From: Notospermus geniculatus
Taxonomy: Eukaryota; Nemertea; Pilidiophora; Heteronemertea; Lineidae
Assembly (NCBI GenBank): GCA_002633025.1
Contig: NMRB01000032.1
Location: 544,757 to 608,756 of the forward strand
Direction of reading: 5' to 3'
DNA length: 64,000 nucleotides
The translations under genes and the position numbers were made by a program. The notes beneath the pieces were generated by a model, which worked only from the letters and a program-made list of their open reading frames with translations, had not been told where the DNA came from and did no database searches. Below, piece after piece: positions 23,229 to 39,900 of the stretch (position 1 is the first letter of the stretch; every line of letters starts with the position of its first letter).

Positions 23229-24241
23229 TCCAACTCGGCCCTAAGCCAACTCGGCCCATGTCTTCTGACCAACTCGGCCCACCAACTCGGCCCTGGCGAT
23301 ATGCCAACTCGGCCCTAACTAAAAACCAACTTGGTCCAAACATTTTTGTGATCTTATTCCAGTTTTTAAGAGCATTCATGATCTTGCTACGTCCTACTCA
23401 ACTTTCTGCATCAAGGAAGGATGAACCCAAGCATCGCAGCGGCGCATGCGTCCGAGCTGAGTGCACTTGGTTGTGATATTAACTTGGCCCCAAAATGATT
23501 AATCTACGTAAAGCTTGCAATTAAATCAACAAAATATTGAACAAAAGATCCAATTTGAGCCCCTCGTGTCCATCATAGGATAGCTTATTTCTGTTCATAA
23601 ATCAGACGGGGCCGACTGACCAGAAACCATCGTAGGCACTACACATCATGCTGAGATGTCTGTATCTAGAAGTTGGCGCAAAGCCAACTCGGCCGGGCGG
23701 CCGCTGTCTGTTGTAGCCTATTCGCACAAACCAAGTAAAGATCTCTTTATCAAAATGACGGACACGGGAAAGCTTTTATGTCATTGGAAAGGGAAATTTT
23801 GTCGGGAATCCAACCAAATAGTTGAGGCAATTTCTTTGCATCCCAGAGAAATAAAAGCCAAAGTTCAGGACGAAGTGAAAGATCCTCAAGTCGGGAGTCG
23901 GGATCGTCAGCGGGCAAGTGTAATTTTCATATCATCGGGTTTATTTCATAGAAAACGCAACCAGCTGATCTTTTGACTGATGCGCCGTCCAAAACGGTAA
24001 ATCAAATGTTTTTCGAATATTTTTCGAGTGAAGACAATGTTTCAAAAAAGAAACGAAATGGCCACGACCTCCTCCCCCAGCACAGGACACCTCTATCGTC
24101 AACATGAAAGTGGATTCAGAAAAGTACACCCAATTTTCACTGTGAAAAGTTGGTCTCATTGGCTAGGGCCGAGCTAGGGCCGAGTTGGTCGTAGTAGGGC
24201 CGAGTTGGTCATGGGCCGAGTTGGCAAAGGGCCGAGTTGGA
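23229..24241. repeat. Foldback-like element with inverted arrays of CCAACTCGGCCC
   Basis: The left end (23229-23338) has about five spaced copies of CCAACTCGGCCC or close variants; the right end (24164-24241) has five copies of the reverse complement GGGCCGAGTTGG. Between them lies the dispersed block shared with 8083-9015 (here 23482-24002). Subterminal repeat arrays in inverted orientation are the hallmark of foldback-type DNA elements. No transposase frame is visible, so it is non-autonomous if an element at all. Confidence 0.75.
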
Positions 24242-24500
24242 CTGTATTCCTAGGCCTAGGCCTAAGCCTACTCATCTAGGCCTACTGTCCTGACTGTGTG
24301 TCTGTGTAACGTTAGGCCTATAGGCCTACATGTAGGCCTAGGCCGCGCCTACATCCCACATCCCAATATTGGCAGTGGACATGGTCTGATGGTGGTGGAG
24401 GCCTGTACAGCTGTTAGACGTTACCGGTAGGTCCTTGGCCTAGGTAGGCCTAGGCATACGTACGTACGTGTAGGCTAGCATGGCTAGTATAGGCTAGCAC
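24242..24500. repeat. Stacked AGGCCTA palindromic motifs
   Basis: Many copies of TAGGCCTA/AGGCCTAG in about 250 bases, with ACGTACGT. The same motif clusters at 47080-47880, 53125-53160, 57990-58095 and 58940. It is a genome-wide composition signature here rather than a single repeat. Confidence 0.6.
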
Positions 24501-24809
24501 GTGATGCAGAATTATCGCCGAAGTTTAGGGCTACATGTTTGGTTGAATTTTTACCTGACCTTGTCATAAATCATAAAATGCATAGATTTTTTCTTCACTT
24601 GATACGTACCTATGTCAGTTGGTGGAACTGCACACACGTCAAGGATCCTGAATAAACATAGCATCAAAATAGCATAGTATTTCGTATCATCGAACTCCAC
24701 TGTTGTGTTCACGGATCGATGCAGTAACCGAAAAACAGGAATGTTTTTGCAAAGTTGACACAAGTGACCGAGATGGCCATGTTGGTAATTTTGGTATTGT
24801 TATTGCACA

Positions 24810-24826
24810 TGACGTCAATGACGTAA
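24810..24826. promoter_or_regulatory. Candidate CRE/ATF sites upstream of LIX1
   Basis: TGACGTCA (24810-24817) is followed directly by ATGACGTAA, two CREB/ATF-type sites in 17 bases, about 640 bases upstream of the LIX1 start codon and in the direction where the missing ACP1 first exon would also start. Spacing fits a shared divergent promoter, but no transcription start is visible. Confidence 0.35.
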
Positions 24827-25458
24827 GTGACACTCCTCCAAGCACTGAGTTTCGCCAGCGAACAAGCTGAAGCTCCTGTGGAAATTTACCGTTTCAAACT
24901 GCAATTTCCAAGCACAGAGATCAAAAATCACTCTAATTGTTTGCACAAATGTGAATGTTGACTTTGATACCCAGCTTTGTGAATAGTGGCGTTCTTGGCT
25001 TTGGCAACAAAAATTACTCCATGTAATACGTGTCTATTTTGGACATGTCTCATGTCATCCAGCGATAATTTATGGTAACGCACTATGTACATGTAGTTGT
25101 TGTATGTATAGGCCTATTACCTGGTAGGTAGCCTATACCGGCCTTGTCATGCTTGTGAAGTCTGTGAATGTTATTTTATGTATTTCATGCCGTAAATGTT
25201 AGACTCAAGTAAGTGTTCTCTGTATGATGATGTAATATTTTCCAATTTCAATTGCAGCAGCAGAGAGCAGCCATATCCAGACCAGAAGCTACATAGTGGC
25301 TGCTTAAAACATGTACAAGGCTGAATAATGTGACTGATTTACCGATATTAGGCCTATGTGTGTATTATGGTCTAGTAGTAGGATGTGAATAACTCTGTGT
25401 CCTGTGTCAAAAGTTATGACGTTTTCACGGAAATTACTGTGAGGATTCCTTTACAACA

Positions 25459-28562
<3,104 letters not shown>

Positions 28563-29317
28563 GTTTCAGTCTTCATGAAGAAAATCTTTTCATGGTGGAG
28601 AAGATGAATTTATTCTTCTCATCAAAAGATATAGGTCACCTCTTTGAAAAAGATTCTTATTCCTAGCGGAATGCTGCCAAAATCTTTTGTGTGGACAATT
28701 TTGCTTGTCTCAGAGGACCAGCAGGTGAACAAGAGTTAAATGAAACAGACAATTTTCCAAGCTCAGCCTGGGGGCCTTGGTTATATATGTGTGGGCTCTA
28801 ATATGTGTTCCAGTGTTTGTGATGTGTTTATGGTAATTTTATGTGTAAGCATTTTCCACCTCAGTGGAGTGAGCATGGATTTTAATCAGTACAATGAATC
28901 AAGTCATGATTTATTCATGATAAAGTGCTTGGAAGTGTCCTGGCTATTTTGCTTACATTTTCTAACAGACACATGTAGTCCATTTTATAGTCCTACCATG
29001 ATCTTAATATGCACTTTATACCATTCATATCAACTACCACTACCACACATAGTGCATACTTCCCAAGTGATCACCGTCCTAGTCTTAGTTAGTTCATGTT
29101 ACAACTGTACATTCCAATTATAATTCAGGTGGATTTGTATCCCGGGCCGACGTGAGAACTCTACATGTACTAATGTTATGGATCAATGACAATACCGGAT
29201 ATGTGTTGACAAGTTGCTGAGAACATAACAAAATAACGATTGTAAACTGAAGCCTGTGAATATTTCTGTAATGTATCTGGGACCTTATCCTCAAAGCTAC
29301 CAAAAGATTTGTGGCTC

Positions 29318-29323
29318 AATAAA
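29318..29323 (+). terminator. LIX1 poly(A) signal AATAAA
   Basis: CAATAAAGAG, 756 bases after the LIX1 stop. A second AATAAA lies at 29576-29581 before a T/G-rich stretch, so the 3' UTR may end at either site. Both recur in the duplicated block. Confidence 0.5.
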
Positions 29324-29737
29324 GAGTGATTGCGTCCTTCATTCCTGTGTCTTCACTTCTGCATGGTGAATGGAAAGGGAATCAACAGAGTGGCTTTGTG
29401 CTTAAGGTCCTGAATTTGTAAATAATCAAGAAAATATGTATGTTTAACATATCCATAGAGATGTCATTACATCACATGCTTGTAGGGATAACCTACCAAA
29501 TGAATGCAATTCATCGCTGCTTAGATTTTGTGTGTTTTTGCTAGACATTTTCATTTGTAAATATATTTAATGTCAAATAAAGGCCTTGATGAGAAATGGT
29601 TTGTGGTTACTTTTGTAATCATGGTAATAGCAGCTCCTCACGTTTCTTGTTTTAAGAGTATACATGTAGTTGACAGTCCAATGGAATGATCAGAGGCAAG
29701 GTTGAGTTGAGACAAGACTGAACTAACAGGATTGGAG

Positions 29738-29870
29738 ACAAGACCGATCAAAACTGGTCAAAGACTGATCAAAACTGGTCAGAGACAAAGACTGATCAAC
29801 CTGGTCAGAGACAGGCTGATAAAAACTCGAGAGACAAAGATGGGTCAAAACTGGTCAGAGACAAAATTGA
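29738..29870. repeat. Minisatellite of GATCAAAACTGGTCAGAGACA
   Basis: Five to six imperfect copies of an approximately 20-base unit (AAAACTGGTCAGAGACAAAG) between LIX1 and LRRIQ1. Copy B of the block has the same array at about 36043-36175. In copy B the array reads open in one frame as a Lys/Arg/Gln-rich string, which is not a gene. Confidence 0.75.
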
Positions 29871-30061
29871 TGGGAAAGTCGCATGGAAGCTGGTACATGT
29901 AGCACACATACAGAAATATTGGCCAGTTAATTACTGCAACCCATGTCTACTGTGACCTAAATTTGCTACCTCATCTCAGTGACGCAGCTCACGGACACAA
30001 TATCCAATGTCCCAGGCATAAATTTGTGGGCTAGCAGCTTTAGTGTGCATGTCAGTGAGAC

Positions 30062-30193
30062 GATAATAAGCAAGAAGTCAATCTCCAGAATTCACGAATT
30101 TTCGACCCCAACCGGGGTCTTTTTCAAGTGGAACTTTACAATCTGGGGTCGAAAATTCGTGAATTCTGGAGATTGACTTCTTGCTTTATTATC
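30062..30193. repeat. Large hairpin present only in copy A
   Basis: Arms of about 45 bases (AGCAAGAAGTCAATCTCCAG.. and its mirror, at 30065-30110 and 30144-30190) flank a 33-base loop. In copy B (36250-36335) only one arm is present and the loop sequence is in the opposite orientation. The two alleles or contigs therefore differ by an inversion or foldback event at this point. Confidence 0.8.
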
Positions 30194-30396
30194 ATTTTGT
30201 GTGTCAATTTTGTGCTATTCTGTACCATGTCAGTGAGACGATATCACAGGCATGAATTTGTTGCTGCCAGCTTAAGGGCTGCAGACCCTGAAATCCACAT
30301 GTACAATCCCTAGGCCTTTTTCGTCATTCTTGGAAGCACAACTATTGGATGCATAGAATGGAACAGAAACTGACAGCGATTGAAATGGTGACTGAT

Positions 30397-30402
30397 TTTA
30401 TT
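30397..30402 (-). terminator. LRRIQ1 poly(A) signal (copy A)
   Basis: AATAAA on the minus strand, 370 bases past the LRRIQ1 stop of copy A; the equivalent in copy B is at 36535-36540. It faces the LIX1 3' end, so the two genes are convergent. Confidence 0.45.
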
Positions 30403-30771
30403 TTTGAAACAACTCACATTATCACAGCAATTTGGTCAACCAATCTAAAACAGATCAGCAAGCTTGTACAAAGTGGACAAAACATGTCATGGTGGAAAAT
30501 AATTTCTGAATGACAATCGGATGGAAAATTTACAAACACCCACTGGAAGTTGGCTTTTAGCACTCTGTCCACCCGAGCCAATGAACATAAAAATAATCAA
30601 TTTTCAATGAAAACGTATATGTTCACAATGCTCGATGTGAAATTGCTCGAAATGCAATTCATAAACTGAAAACTCCCTAAAACAGAAGCTAGAAACACAG
30701 ATAATTTTCAGACGGAACTGTGTATACGTCAATATCCTTACAAAATCAATGGTATTGGATGGGAAATTCAT

Positions 30772-32873
30772 TCATATCTTATGACCAGATCTTTTCTTCC
30801 CTCCACCCCATCCGATAGATTTATTCACCTCAGGACTCCTCCACGATATCTTCTCTTGTTTCTTTGTTGGAGCTGAGTTGACTTTGATGGGAGGGAACTG
30901 TGAACGAGATAAAGCTTTACTCGTCTCCCCGACAGAATATCTCCTGAATTTCTCTGATTCTGCTTGGCTTCCATCGACTGACTGAAGTTCCAAGGATGGA
31001 CTGCCCTGAAATCACCACACAGATAAAATTGAATATACAAACAGAGGATATCACTGAATGTATGTGTACATGTTATAAAGGGACAATGAGGTGGATTTTC
31101 TTCTTCTGGGCCTGATTATGACCATCAAAATGTTTGACAAAACTTGCCATCCACCAGAGATCCTCTACTGTTCCCCACTGCTTTGTCTTCAAGAGTTGGT
31201 TCTGAAATTCTCATTGACAGATTTAACTCTGGATGATTGAGACCTTTACTTACTGTAAGCATAACTCGTCCACCAGCTATAAGCTCAGGGGTCAGTCGAG
31301 GTAGATTGCCATCACTACCGTGAACTCGAGCTCGGAATAAGGCTGCATTGCCATTGCTGGGTTGAGGGGTTGTGCCTGCACTGGACATGTCATCTCCTGG
31401 TACTACATTTTCATGAAGCCACTCATACATTAAAGCAGCCTTGTTTTTTACCTCCTCCTGTTTTTCACGCTCTTTCTGGTGGACTTCATCCTCTTTGGCT
31501 GTGAAAATAGATTTGACATATCAGTATTTATGCTGAGGGAATCATTTCTGGGTCAAGGGTCCCAGACAAGGGCACCGACGGTACAGATGCCTGAGATGGT
31601 TCTAACAAGACAAATGAGAACCATCATTCTGCCAGCGCAGAGGCCTGACAAATGCCTCTGTCAAGGTCCAGCAAGGATTAGAAATCAGTCGTGTCATAGC
31701 TACAAACCCTTGAAATATTCCTTCCGATTCGCTGCTGGTCTCTTTGGTGGCTGAACCGGGGACGTATGATTTGCTTCCTCCAGTTTTCTCATCAGATTCA
31801 ACCTCTGCTGGGGGTCTAGCTGACTAAGTTTCTTCTTCCGTAGGGCATTGTACTTCAATTTCTTTGCTCTCTGCATCATCAACTCAGCTGTTCTTGAATC
31901 CTTGAATCCCCTGAAAATGGAGTCGGCTAATAAATCACCCATGCAATAAAGAAAGTGGCTGAAGAATGGTGACCATCACATCTGTCACACATGTACTTGG
32001 TTATGGAAATTTCAACATCAAAACAGGTGAAGTGTGCCCAAATATTTTCCAATGGTTTGTGACCAATCAAAAACAAAGTGGAATGAAATGAAAAAGGTGC
32101 ATGTGTACACTTCTTCCTTCAGAACACGACACTTACTTTACTCTGTGTTATGACACTCTGTGTTCTCAATTAAAGCTGTTTTCAACAACTTTTTTCAGTA
32201 CAGGTACAGTTAAGTATTCATTGGAGAAATAAGAAGATTTATGCGTCAAAGTCAAACAGAACAAGTGAATGAAACAGTTCAAGACATCTGGGTGCATTTG
32301 TCAAAAATAGTTGCATGCCAAAACTAGATTCTCTTCTCATTCTCACCAGCTGTTCATTATCTCATCCTCGCTTTGAGAGTGATGAGATCGTGATGTGTTG
32401 GTACTTAGACTGCAGTTGAAGAGAGCGAACTGGATAAGATACTGATTTTTCCATGCACTCAAACAAAAGATCACCCAGCAAGTTACAGATACATGTAGAG
32501 AGGGCAGCTTTCTTTGACAGCTTAGGGTTTATTAAGGCTCTTTATGGAGGATATATCCCAGGGACCTACAGTTCAGTTAGTGTTGGAGGATCTGAACTTG
32601 GGACCTCCCAATTGCTACTACTCAGAAACCAGAGCCACTATGTAATAATTTGTTCAAAATACCAAGTAACAGAAAACATCTTACCACTCTTCAGATATCT
32701 GTTCCTCTTTCTTTGATTGCCAGGTTCTCTGTGTGTCGTGTCCACTCATGGCTGATGACGGTGGAAGGGGAGGCTTGCCCAAACTCTGCCCATCTTTCCA
32801 AGCATGTTTCGGTGCCGAAGGTGGCCGAGGGACAATGTTGCTGGCAGGTTTGGTGGATTTAAGCACAGTATAG
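30772..32873 (-). CDS. LRRIQ1: LRRIQ1 exons 19-22, duplicate copy A
   Basis: Exons at 32685-32873, 31708-31910, 31254-31498 and 30772-31005 match those of copy B and join in the same phases, ending in a stop at 30772-30774. Differences I could read within exons (three in exon 19, one in exon 22) are all synonymous. No LRRIQ1 exons 1-18 precede this copy, so it is an orphan 3' fragment if the scaffold is taken literally. Better explained as the other haplotype of the 36912-38997 exons than as a pseudogene, because every splice site and frame is intact. Confidence 0.85.
32519..32646 (-). repeat. tRNA-derived SINE-like element (copy A)
   Basis: Read on the minus strand it contains TAGTGGCTCTGG near one end and AGGTTCAGATCC further on, matching the spacing of pol III A and B boxes in a tRNA-like head. 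It lies in the intron between LRRIQ1 exons 19 and 20, and its partner is at 38641-38770. Confidence 0.45.
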
Positions 32874-32893
32874 CTGGAGAAATACAACATCAA

Positions 32894-32894
32894 N
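32894..32894. other. Single-N contig join between duplicated blocks
   Basis: The base after the N corresponds to 26580 and the base before it to 39017, so both contig ends are recognisable. See the finding on false duplication. Confidence 0.95.
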
Positions 32895-33359
32895 AAATAA
32901 ATGCAACACTTATTACATGCAGGATATGACACTGTGTTGTACATGTATTATAATGGCACTAGGCAGGATGTGAAATTCAAGTATGGTGCAAAATGTAAAA
33001 AAATCATCTTGACCAAGAAAATGTGTTACTGACGAACAATGGACAATCTTCCTGCACTGAATGATAAATACATGTATAGATGTTTTTTGGCTGGTTCTTT
33101 TGAAGAACTATGTAGATCCACCCTATTCAGTCATAATAAACACTCATGTGTTGGTATGCATAATCCAATAGAGGAATGCCTTGGGCAATGATCTTCACCC
33201 CAATAGTATTGGGTTCACTGTTGGGATAATCCCCAGATCTAATGCTTTAATTTGTGTTTATTTGGAAGTTGTCGGGGTTGATTTTCCACAACTTGAATTC
33301 TGGGGTGACTCAACACCCGTACCGGAGTCTTGGGAAAATCCTCAGCTTGAGCAGAATAT

Positions 33360-33572
33360 ATGTGACCCGTTCTGGTAAAACCAGGCATATGTCGCTCAGA
33401 AGGTTAGCCTCAACAAACTTAACTACATGTAAGATGACACCAGTAGAGAATGGAAGAAATATATTGCTTCAGATTTCATATAGACAGACAATATTGAAAC
33501 TGACAAACATTTCAGTCTCAACCTGCCTAGCTAAGAGTGACATATGCCTGGTTTTGCCAGAATGGGTCACAT
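33360..33572. repeat. MITE-like element, copy B
   Basis: Same element as 27045-27257, with small differences in the spacer (for example ACACCAGTAGAG in place of ACGCCAGGAGAG). Confidence 0.8.
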
Positions 33573-34020
33573 AACAGTGCACAAGTAAACACTAGAGAGT
33601 GTAGCCTACTGTGTCTGTCTTTGAGTGCTGTCTCAAGCCCTGCTCAGACCTCACTCCAATAAAAGACCACTTAACAATCAAATCAATTGGGCATGTATGA
33701 CTACATGTATTTTATTATACATGTATTCATGACAGTATGCAGCATTACTGCTGACTGTCTATACTGGTGCACTGGTACACACAATTATACATGTTGAACT
33801 TCATCTTCACCATGACATGCATGAAGGCACTGGAACTATTTTTTGAAATTTGGCACCGAACACGGTCATCAACATAACATGTGTTATTATGACTAATGGT
33901 TTGTTCAATGAACATAGTTTGTCCAGAGCAAATGACCCAGGGGAAAATATTTGAATGTGTATTGGTACAAATTAACCCTCGGATTCTATGTGCTTGCCAA
34001 ATTAAAGCTGAGGTTTATGA

Positions 34021-34877
<857 letters not shown>

Positions 34878-36911
34878 GTTTCAGTCTTCATGAAGAAAAT
34901 CTTTTCATGGTGGAGAAGATGAATTTATTCTTCTCATCAAAAGATATAGGTCACCTCTTTGAAAAAGATTCTTATTCCTAGCGGAATGCTGCCAAAATCT
35001 TTTGTGTGGACAATTTTGCTTGTCTCAGAGGACCAGCAGGTGAACAAGAGTTAAATGAAACAGACAATTTTCCAAGCTCAGCCTGGGGGCCTTGGTTATA
35101 TATGTGTGGGCTCTAATATGTGTTCCAGTGTTTGTGATGTGTTTATGGTAATTTTATGTGTAAGCATTTTCCACCTCAGTGGAGTGAGCATGGATTTTAA
35201 TCAGTACAATGAATCAAGTCATGATTTATTCATGATAAAGTGCTTGGAAGTGTCCTGGCTATTTTGCTTACATTTTCTAACAGACACATGTAGTCCATTT
35301 TATAGTCCTACCATGATCTTAATATGCACTTTATACCATTCATATCAACTACCACTACCACACATAGTGCATACTTCCCAAGTGATCACCGTCCTAGTCT
35401 TAGTTAGTTCATGTTACAACTGTACATTCCAATTATAATTCAGGTGGATTTGTATCCCGGGCCGACGTGAGAACTCTACATGTACTAATGTTATGGATCA
35501 ATGACAATACCGGATATGTGTTGACAAGTTGCTGAGAACATAACAAAATAACGATTGTAAACTGAAGCCTGTGAATATTTCTGTAATGTATCTGGGACCT
35601 TATCCTCAAAGCTACCAAAAGATTTGTGGCTCAATAAAGAGTGATTGCGTCCTTCATTCCTGTGTCTTCACTTCTGCATGGTGAATGGAAAGGGAATCAA
35701 CAGAGTGGCTTTGTGCTTAAGGTCCTGAATTTGTAAATAATCAAGACAATATGTATGTTTAACATATCCATAGAGATGTCATTATATCACATGCTTGTAG
35801 GGATAACCTACCAAATGAATGCAATTCATCGCTGCTTAGATTTTGTGTGTTTTTGCTAGACATTTTCATTTGTAAATATATTTAATGTCAAATAAAGGCC
35901 TTGATGAGAAATGTTTTGTGGTTACATTTGTAATAGCAGCTCCTCACGTTTCTTGTTTTAAGAGTATACATGTAGTTGACAGTCCAATGGAATGATCAGA
36001 GGCAAGGTTGAGTTGAGACAAGACTGAACTAACAGGATTGGAGACAAGACCGATCAAAACTGGTCAAAGACTGATCAAAACTGGTCAGAGACAAAGACTG
36101 ATCAACCTGGTCAGAGACAGGCTGATAAAAACTCAAGAGACAAAGATGGGCCAAAACTGGTCAGAGACAAAATTGATGGGAAAGGAAAGTCGCATGGAAG
36201 CTGGTACATGTAGCACACATACAGAAATATTGACTCTACTAGAGTTTCAGATTGTAAAGTTCCACTTGAAAAAGACCCCAGTTGGGGTCGAAAATTCGTG
36301 AATTCTGGAGATTGACTTCTTGCTTATTATCATTTTGTGTGTCAATTTTGTGCTATTCTGTACCATGTCAGTGAGACGATATCACAGGCATGAATTTGTT
36401 GCTGCCAGCTTAAGGGCTGCAGACCCTGAAATCCACATGTACAATCCCTAGGCCTTTTTCATCATTCTTGGAAGCACAAATATTGGATGCATAGAATGGA
36501 ACAGAAACAGAGTGCGATTGGAATGGTGACTGATTTTATTTTTGAAACAACTTGCATTATCACAGCAATTAGGTCAACCAATCTATAAACAGATCAGCAA
36601 GCTCGTACAAAGTGGAAAAAACATGTCGTGATGGAAAATAATTTCTGAATGACAATCGGACGGAAAATTTACAAACACCCACTGGAAGTTGGCTTTTAGC
36701 ACTCTGTCCACCTGAGCCAACGAACATAAAAATAATCAATTTTCAATGAAAATGTATATGTTCACACATGCTCGATGTGAAATTGCTCGAAATGCAATTC
36801 ATAAACTTAAAACTCCCTAAAACAGAAGCTAGAAACACAGATAATTTACAGACGGAACTGTATATACGTCAATATCCTTACAAAATCAATGGTATTGGAT
36901 GGGAAATTCAT

Positions 36912-39900
36912 TCATATCTTATGACCAGATCTTTTCTTCCCTCCACCCCATCCGATAGATTTATTCACCTCAGGACTCCTCCATGATATCTTCTCTTGTT
37001 TCTTTGTTGGAGCTGAGTTGACTTTGATGGGAGGGAACTGTGAACGAGATAAAGCTTTACTCGTCTCCCCGACAGAATATCTCCTGAATTTCTCTGATTC
37101 TGCTTGGCTTCCATCGACTGACTGAAGTTCCAAGGATGGACTGCCCTGAAATCACCACACAGATACAATTGAATATACAAACAGAGGATATCACTGAATG
37201 TATGTGTACATGTTATAAAGCGACAATGAGGTGGATTTTCTTCTTCTGGGCCTGATTATGACCATCAAAATGTTTGAAAAAACTTGCCATCCACCAGAGA
37301 TCCTCTACTGTTCCCCACTGTTTTGTCTTCAGGAGTTGGTTCTGAGATTCTCATTGACAGATTTAACTGTGAATGATTGAGACCTTTACTTACTGTAAGC
37401 ATAACTCGTCCACCAGCTATAAGCTCAGGGGTCAGTCGAGGTAGATTGCCATCACTACCGTGAACTCGAGCTCGGAATAAGGCTGCATTGCCATTGCTGG
37501 GTTGAGGGGTTGTGCCTGCACTGGACATGTCATCCCCTGGTACTACATTTTCATGAAGCCACTCATACATTAAAGCAGCCTTGTTTTTTATCTCCTCCTG
37601 TTTTTCACGCTCTTTCTGGTGGACTTCATCCTCTTTGGCTGTGAAAATAGATTTGACATATCAGTATTTATGCTGAGGGAATCATTTCTGAGTCAAGGGT
37701 CCCAGGCAAGAGCACCCAGGGTACAGATGCCTGAGATGGTTCTACAAGACAAATGAGAATCATCATTCTACCAGTGCAGAGGCCTGACAAATGCCTCTGT
37801 CAAGGTCCAGCAAGGATTAGAAATCAGTCGTGTCATAGCTACAAACCCTTGAAATATTCCTTCCGATTCGCTGCTGGTCTCTTTGGTGGCTGAACCGGGG
37901 ACGTATGATTTGCTTCCTCCAGTTTTCTCATCAGATTCAACCTCTGCTGGGGGTCTAGCTGACTAAGTTTCTTCTTCCGTAGGGCATTGTACTTCAATTT
38001 CTTTGCTCTCTGCATCATCAACTCAGCTGTTCTTGAATCCTTGAATCCCCTGAAAATGGAGTCGGCTAATAAGTCACCCATGCAATAAAGAAAGTGGACA
38101 AAGAATGGTGACCATCACATCTGTCACACATGTACATTTTTCATGATTTTATAACCTCAATATACTTGGTTATGGAAATTTCAATCAAAACAGGTGAAGT
38201 GTGCCCAGATATTTTCCAATGGTTTGTGACCAATCAACAAACAAAGTGGAATGAAATGAAAAAGGTGCATGTGTACAATTCTTCCTTCAGAACACGACAC
38301 TTCCTACTTTACTCTGCATTATGACAACTTTTTTTCAGTACAGGTAAAATATTCATTGGAGAAATAAGAAGAAGTCAAAGTCAAACAGATCAAGTGAATG
38401 AAACGGTTCAAGAAATCCGGGTGCATTTGTCAAAAATAGTTGCATGCCAAAATTAGATTCTGTTCTCATTCTCACCAGCTGTTCATTATCTCATCCTCGC
38501 TTTGAGAGTGATGAGATCGTGATGTGTTGATGCTTAGACTGCAGTTGAAGAGTGAACTGGATAAGATATTGATTTTCCATGCACTCAAACAAAAGACCAC
38601 CCAGCAAGTTACAGACATGTAGAGAGGGCAGCTTTCTTTGACAGCTTAGGGTTTATCAAGGCTCTTTATGGAGGATATATCCCAGGGACCTACAGTTCAG
38701 TTAGTGTAGGAGGATCTGAACCTGGGACCTCCCAATTGCTACTACTCAAAAACCAGAGCCACTATGTAATAATTTGTTCAAAATACCAAGAAACAGAAAA
38801 CATCTTACCACTCTTCAGATATCTGTTCCTCTTTCTTTGATTGCCAGGTTCTCTGTGTGTCGTGACCACTCATGGCTGATGATGGTGGAAGGGGAGGCTT
38901 GCCCAAACTCTGCCCATCTTTCCAAGCATGTTTCGGTGCCGATGGTGGCCGAGGGACAATGTTGCTGGCAGGTTTGGTGGATTTAAGCACAGTATAGCTG
39001 GAGAAATACAACATCAATGAATATAGCACTCGGTGTGTAAACAGACATACGTTTTAACAATATATCCTATTAGCCCACCGACATTGTGGTACATGTATTT
39101 TCATGGATTTCGCCAGATGCACCAGACAGTTATATTCGAACCCACAACTTACTTCACAGGAATCACGGGGACCTCAGATGGCATCCAATCCTTATCCAGT
39201 TCTTCTTCATTGAGATCAAATGCAGACAGGTCAACCTCCTCACCAAACATCTCATCCAATCCATTTACCCGGGCATACTGGTATGCATTTTGGATCTGTT
39301 TTCTCAGGTAATAACCTCGCCAGTTCGCCTGGATTATGGTGGCAGCATTGTCTAACCTATTCAAGAAATGACATTGATTTGAATTGAGGTAACTTGCTGT
39401 TTCTTTGTTTATCAACCCCAACACTTTCCCCAAGCTCTTGAGGAAGTCACGGCAAGCTCAACCAATGTAATATTTCATGTGTCATTCTCAAATTGGGTGA
39501 ACTTTATCGTGAATTTTTGAAGGAAATTCAACGCTTTCACTACGTGAAGGATGTCTATACCAATTTCATAATGCAAACACCCCTCTAAGGTGGCCACTTT
39601 TGTTCTTTCCCGTGGCTGGTCGCATTATTTAGATTCCACTGTACATTAAATAAGTTTGATGACTCACCTCACTTTTTTTAGTGCATTCCGTTCAGCAGAC
39701 TGGGATGATGCAGCAGTCGTGTGATTTCCACTTTTCCTTTGTGCACCATGAAGAATTGCTTCAAACCTTGATTTTGAATCATGAAAACCAGCACTTGACT
39801 CAGAAGTCAAGGCTTGTGATTTACCAACAGCAGTCACCTTCTTCGCCATTCCTGCTTCAATCAAGGCATCCTCGAACTTTGACTTAGAGTCAACATGATT

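Noticed and set aside
24551-24763. Minus-strand frame with TTVEFDDTKYYAIL and a GTACGT donor as a possible ACP1 first exon
   Set aside because: It lacks the V-C-L-G ending required before NICRSP and has no in-frame start codon near a promoter.
28740-29123. 127-residue frame downstream of LIX1
   Set aside because: It lies in the LIX1 3' UTR, has no splice support, and its duplicate exists only because the block is duplicated.
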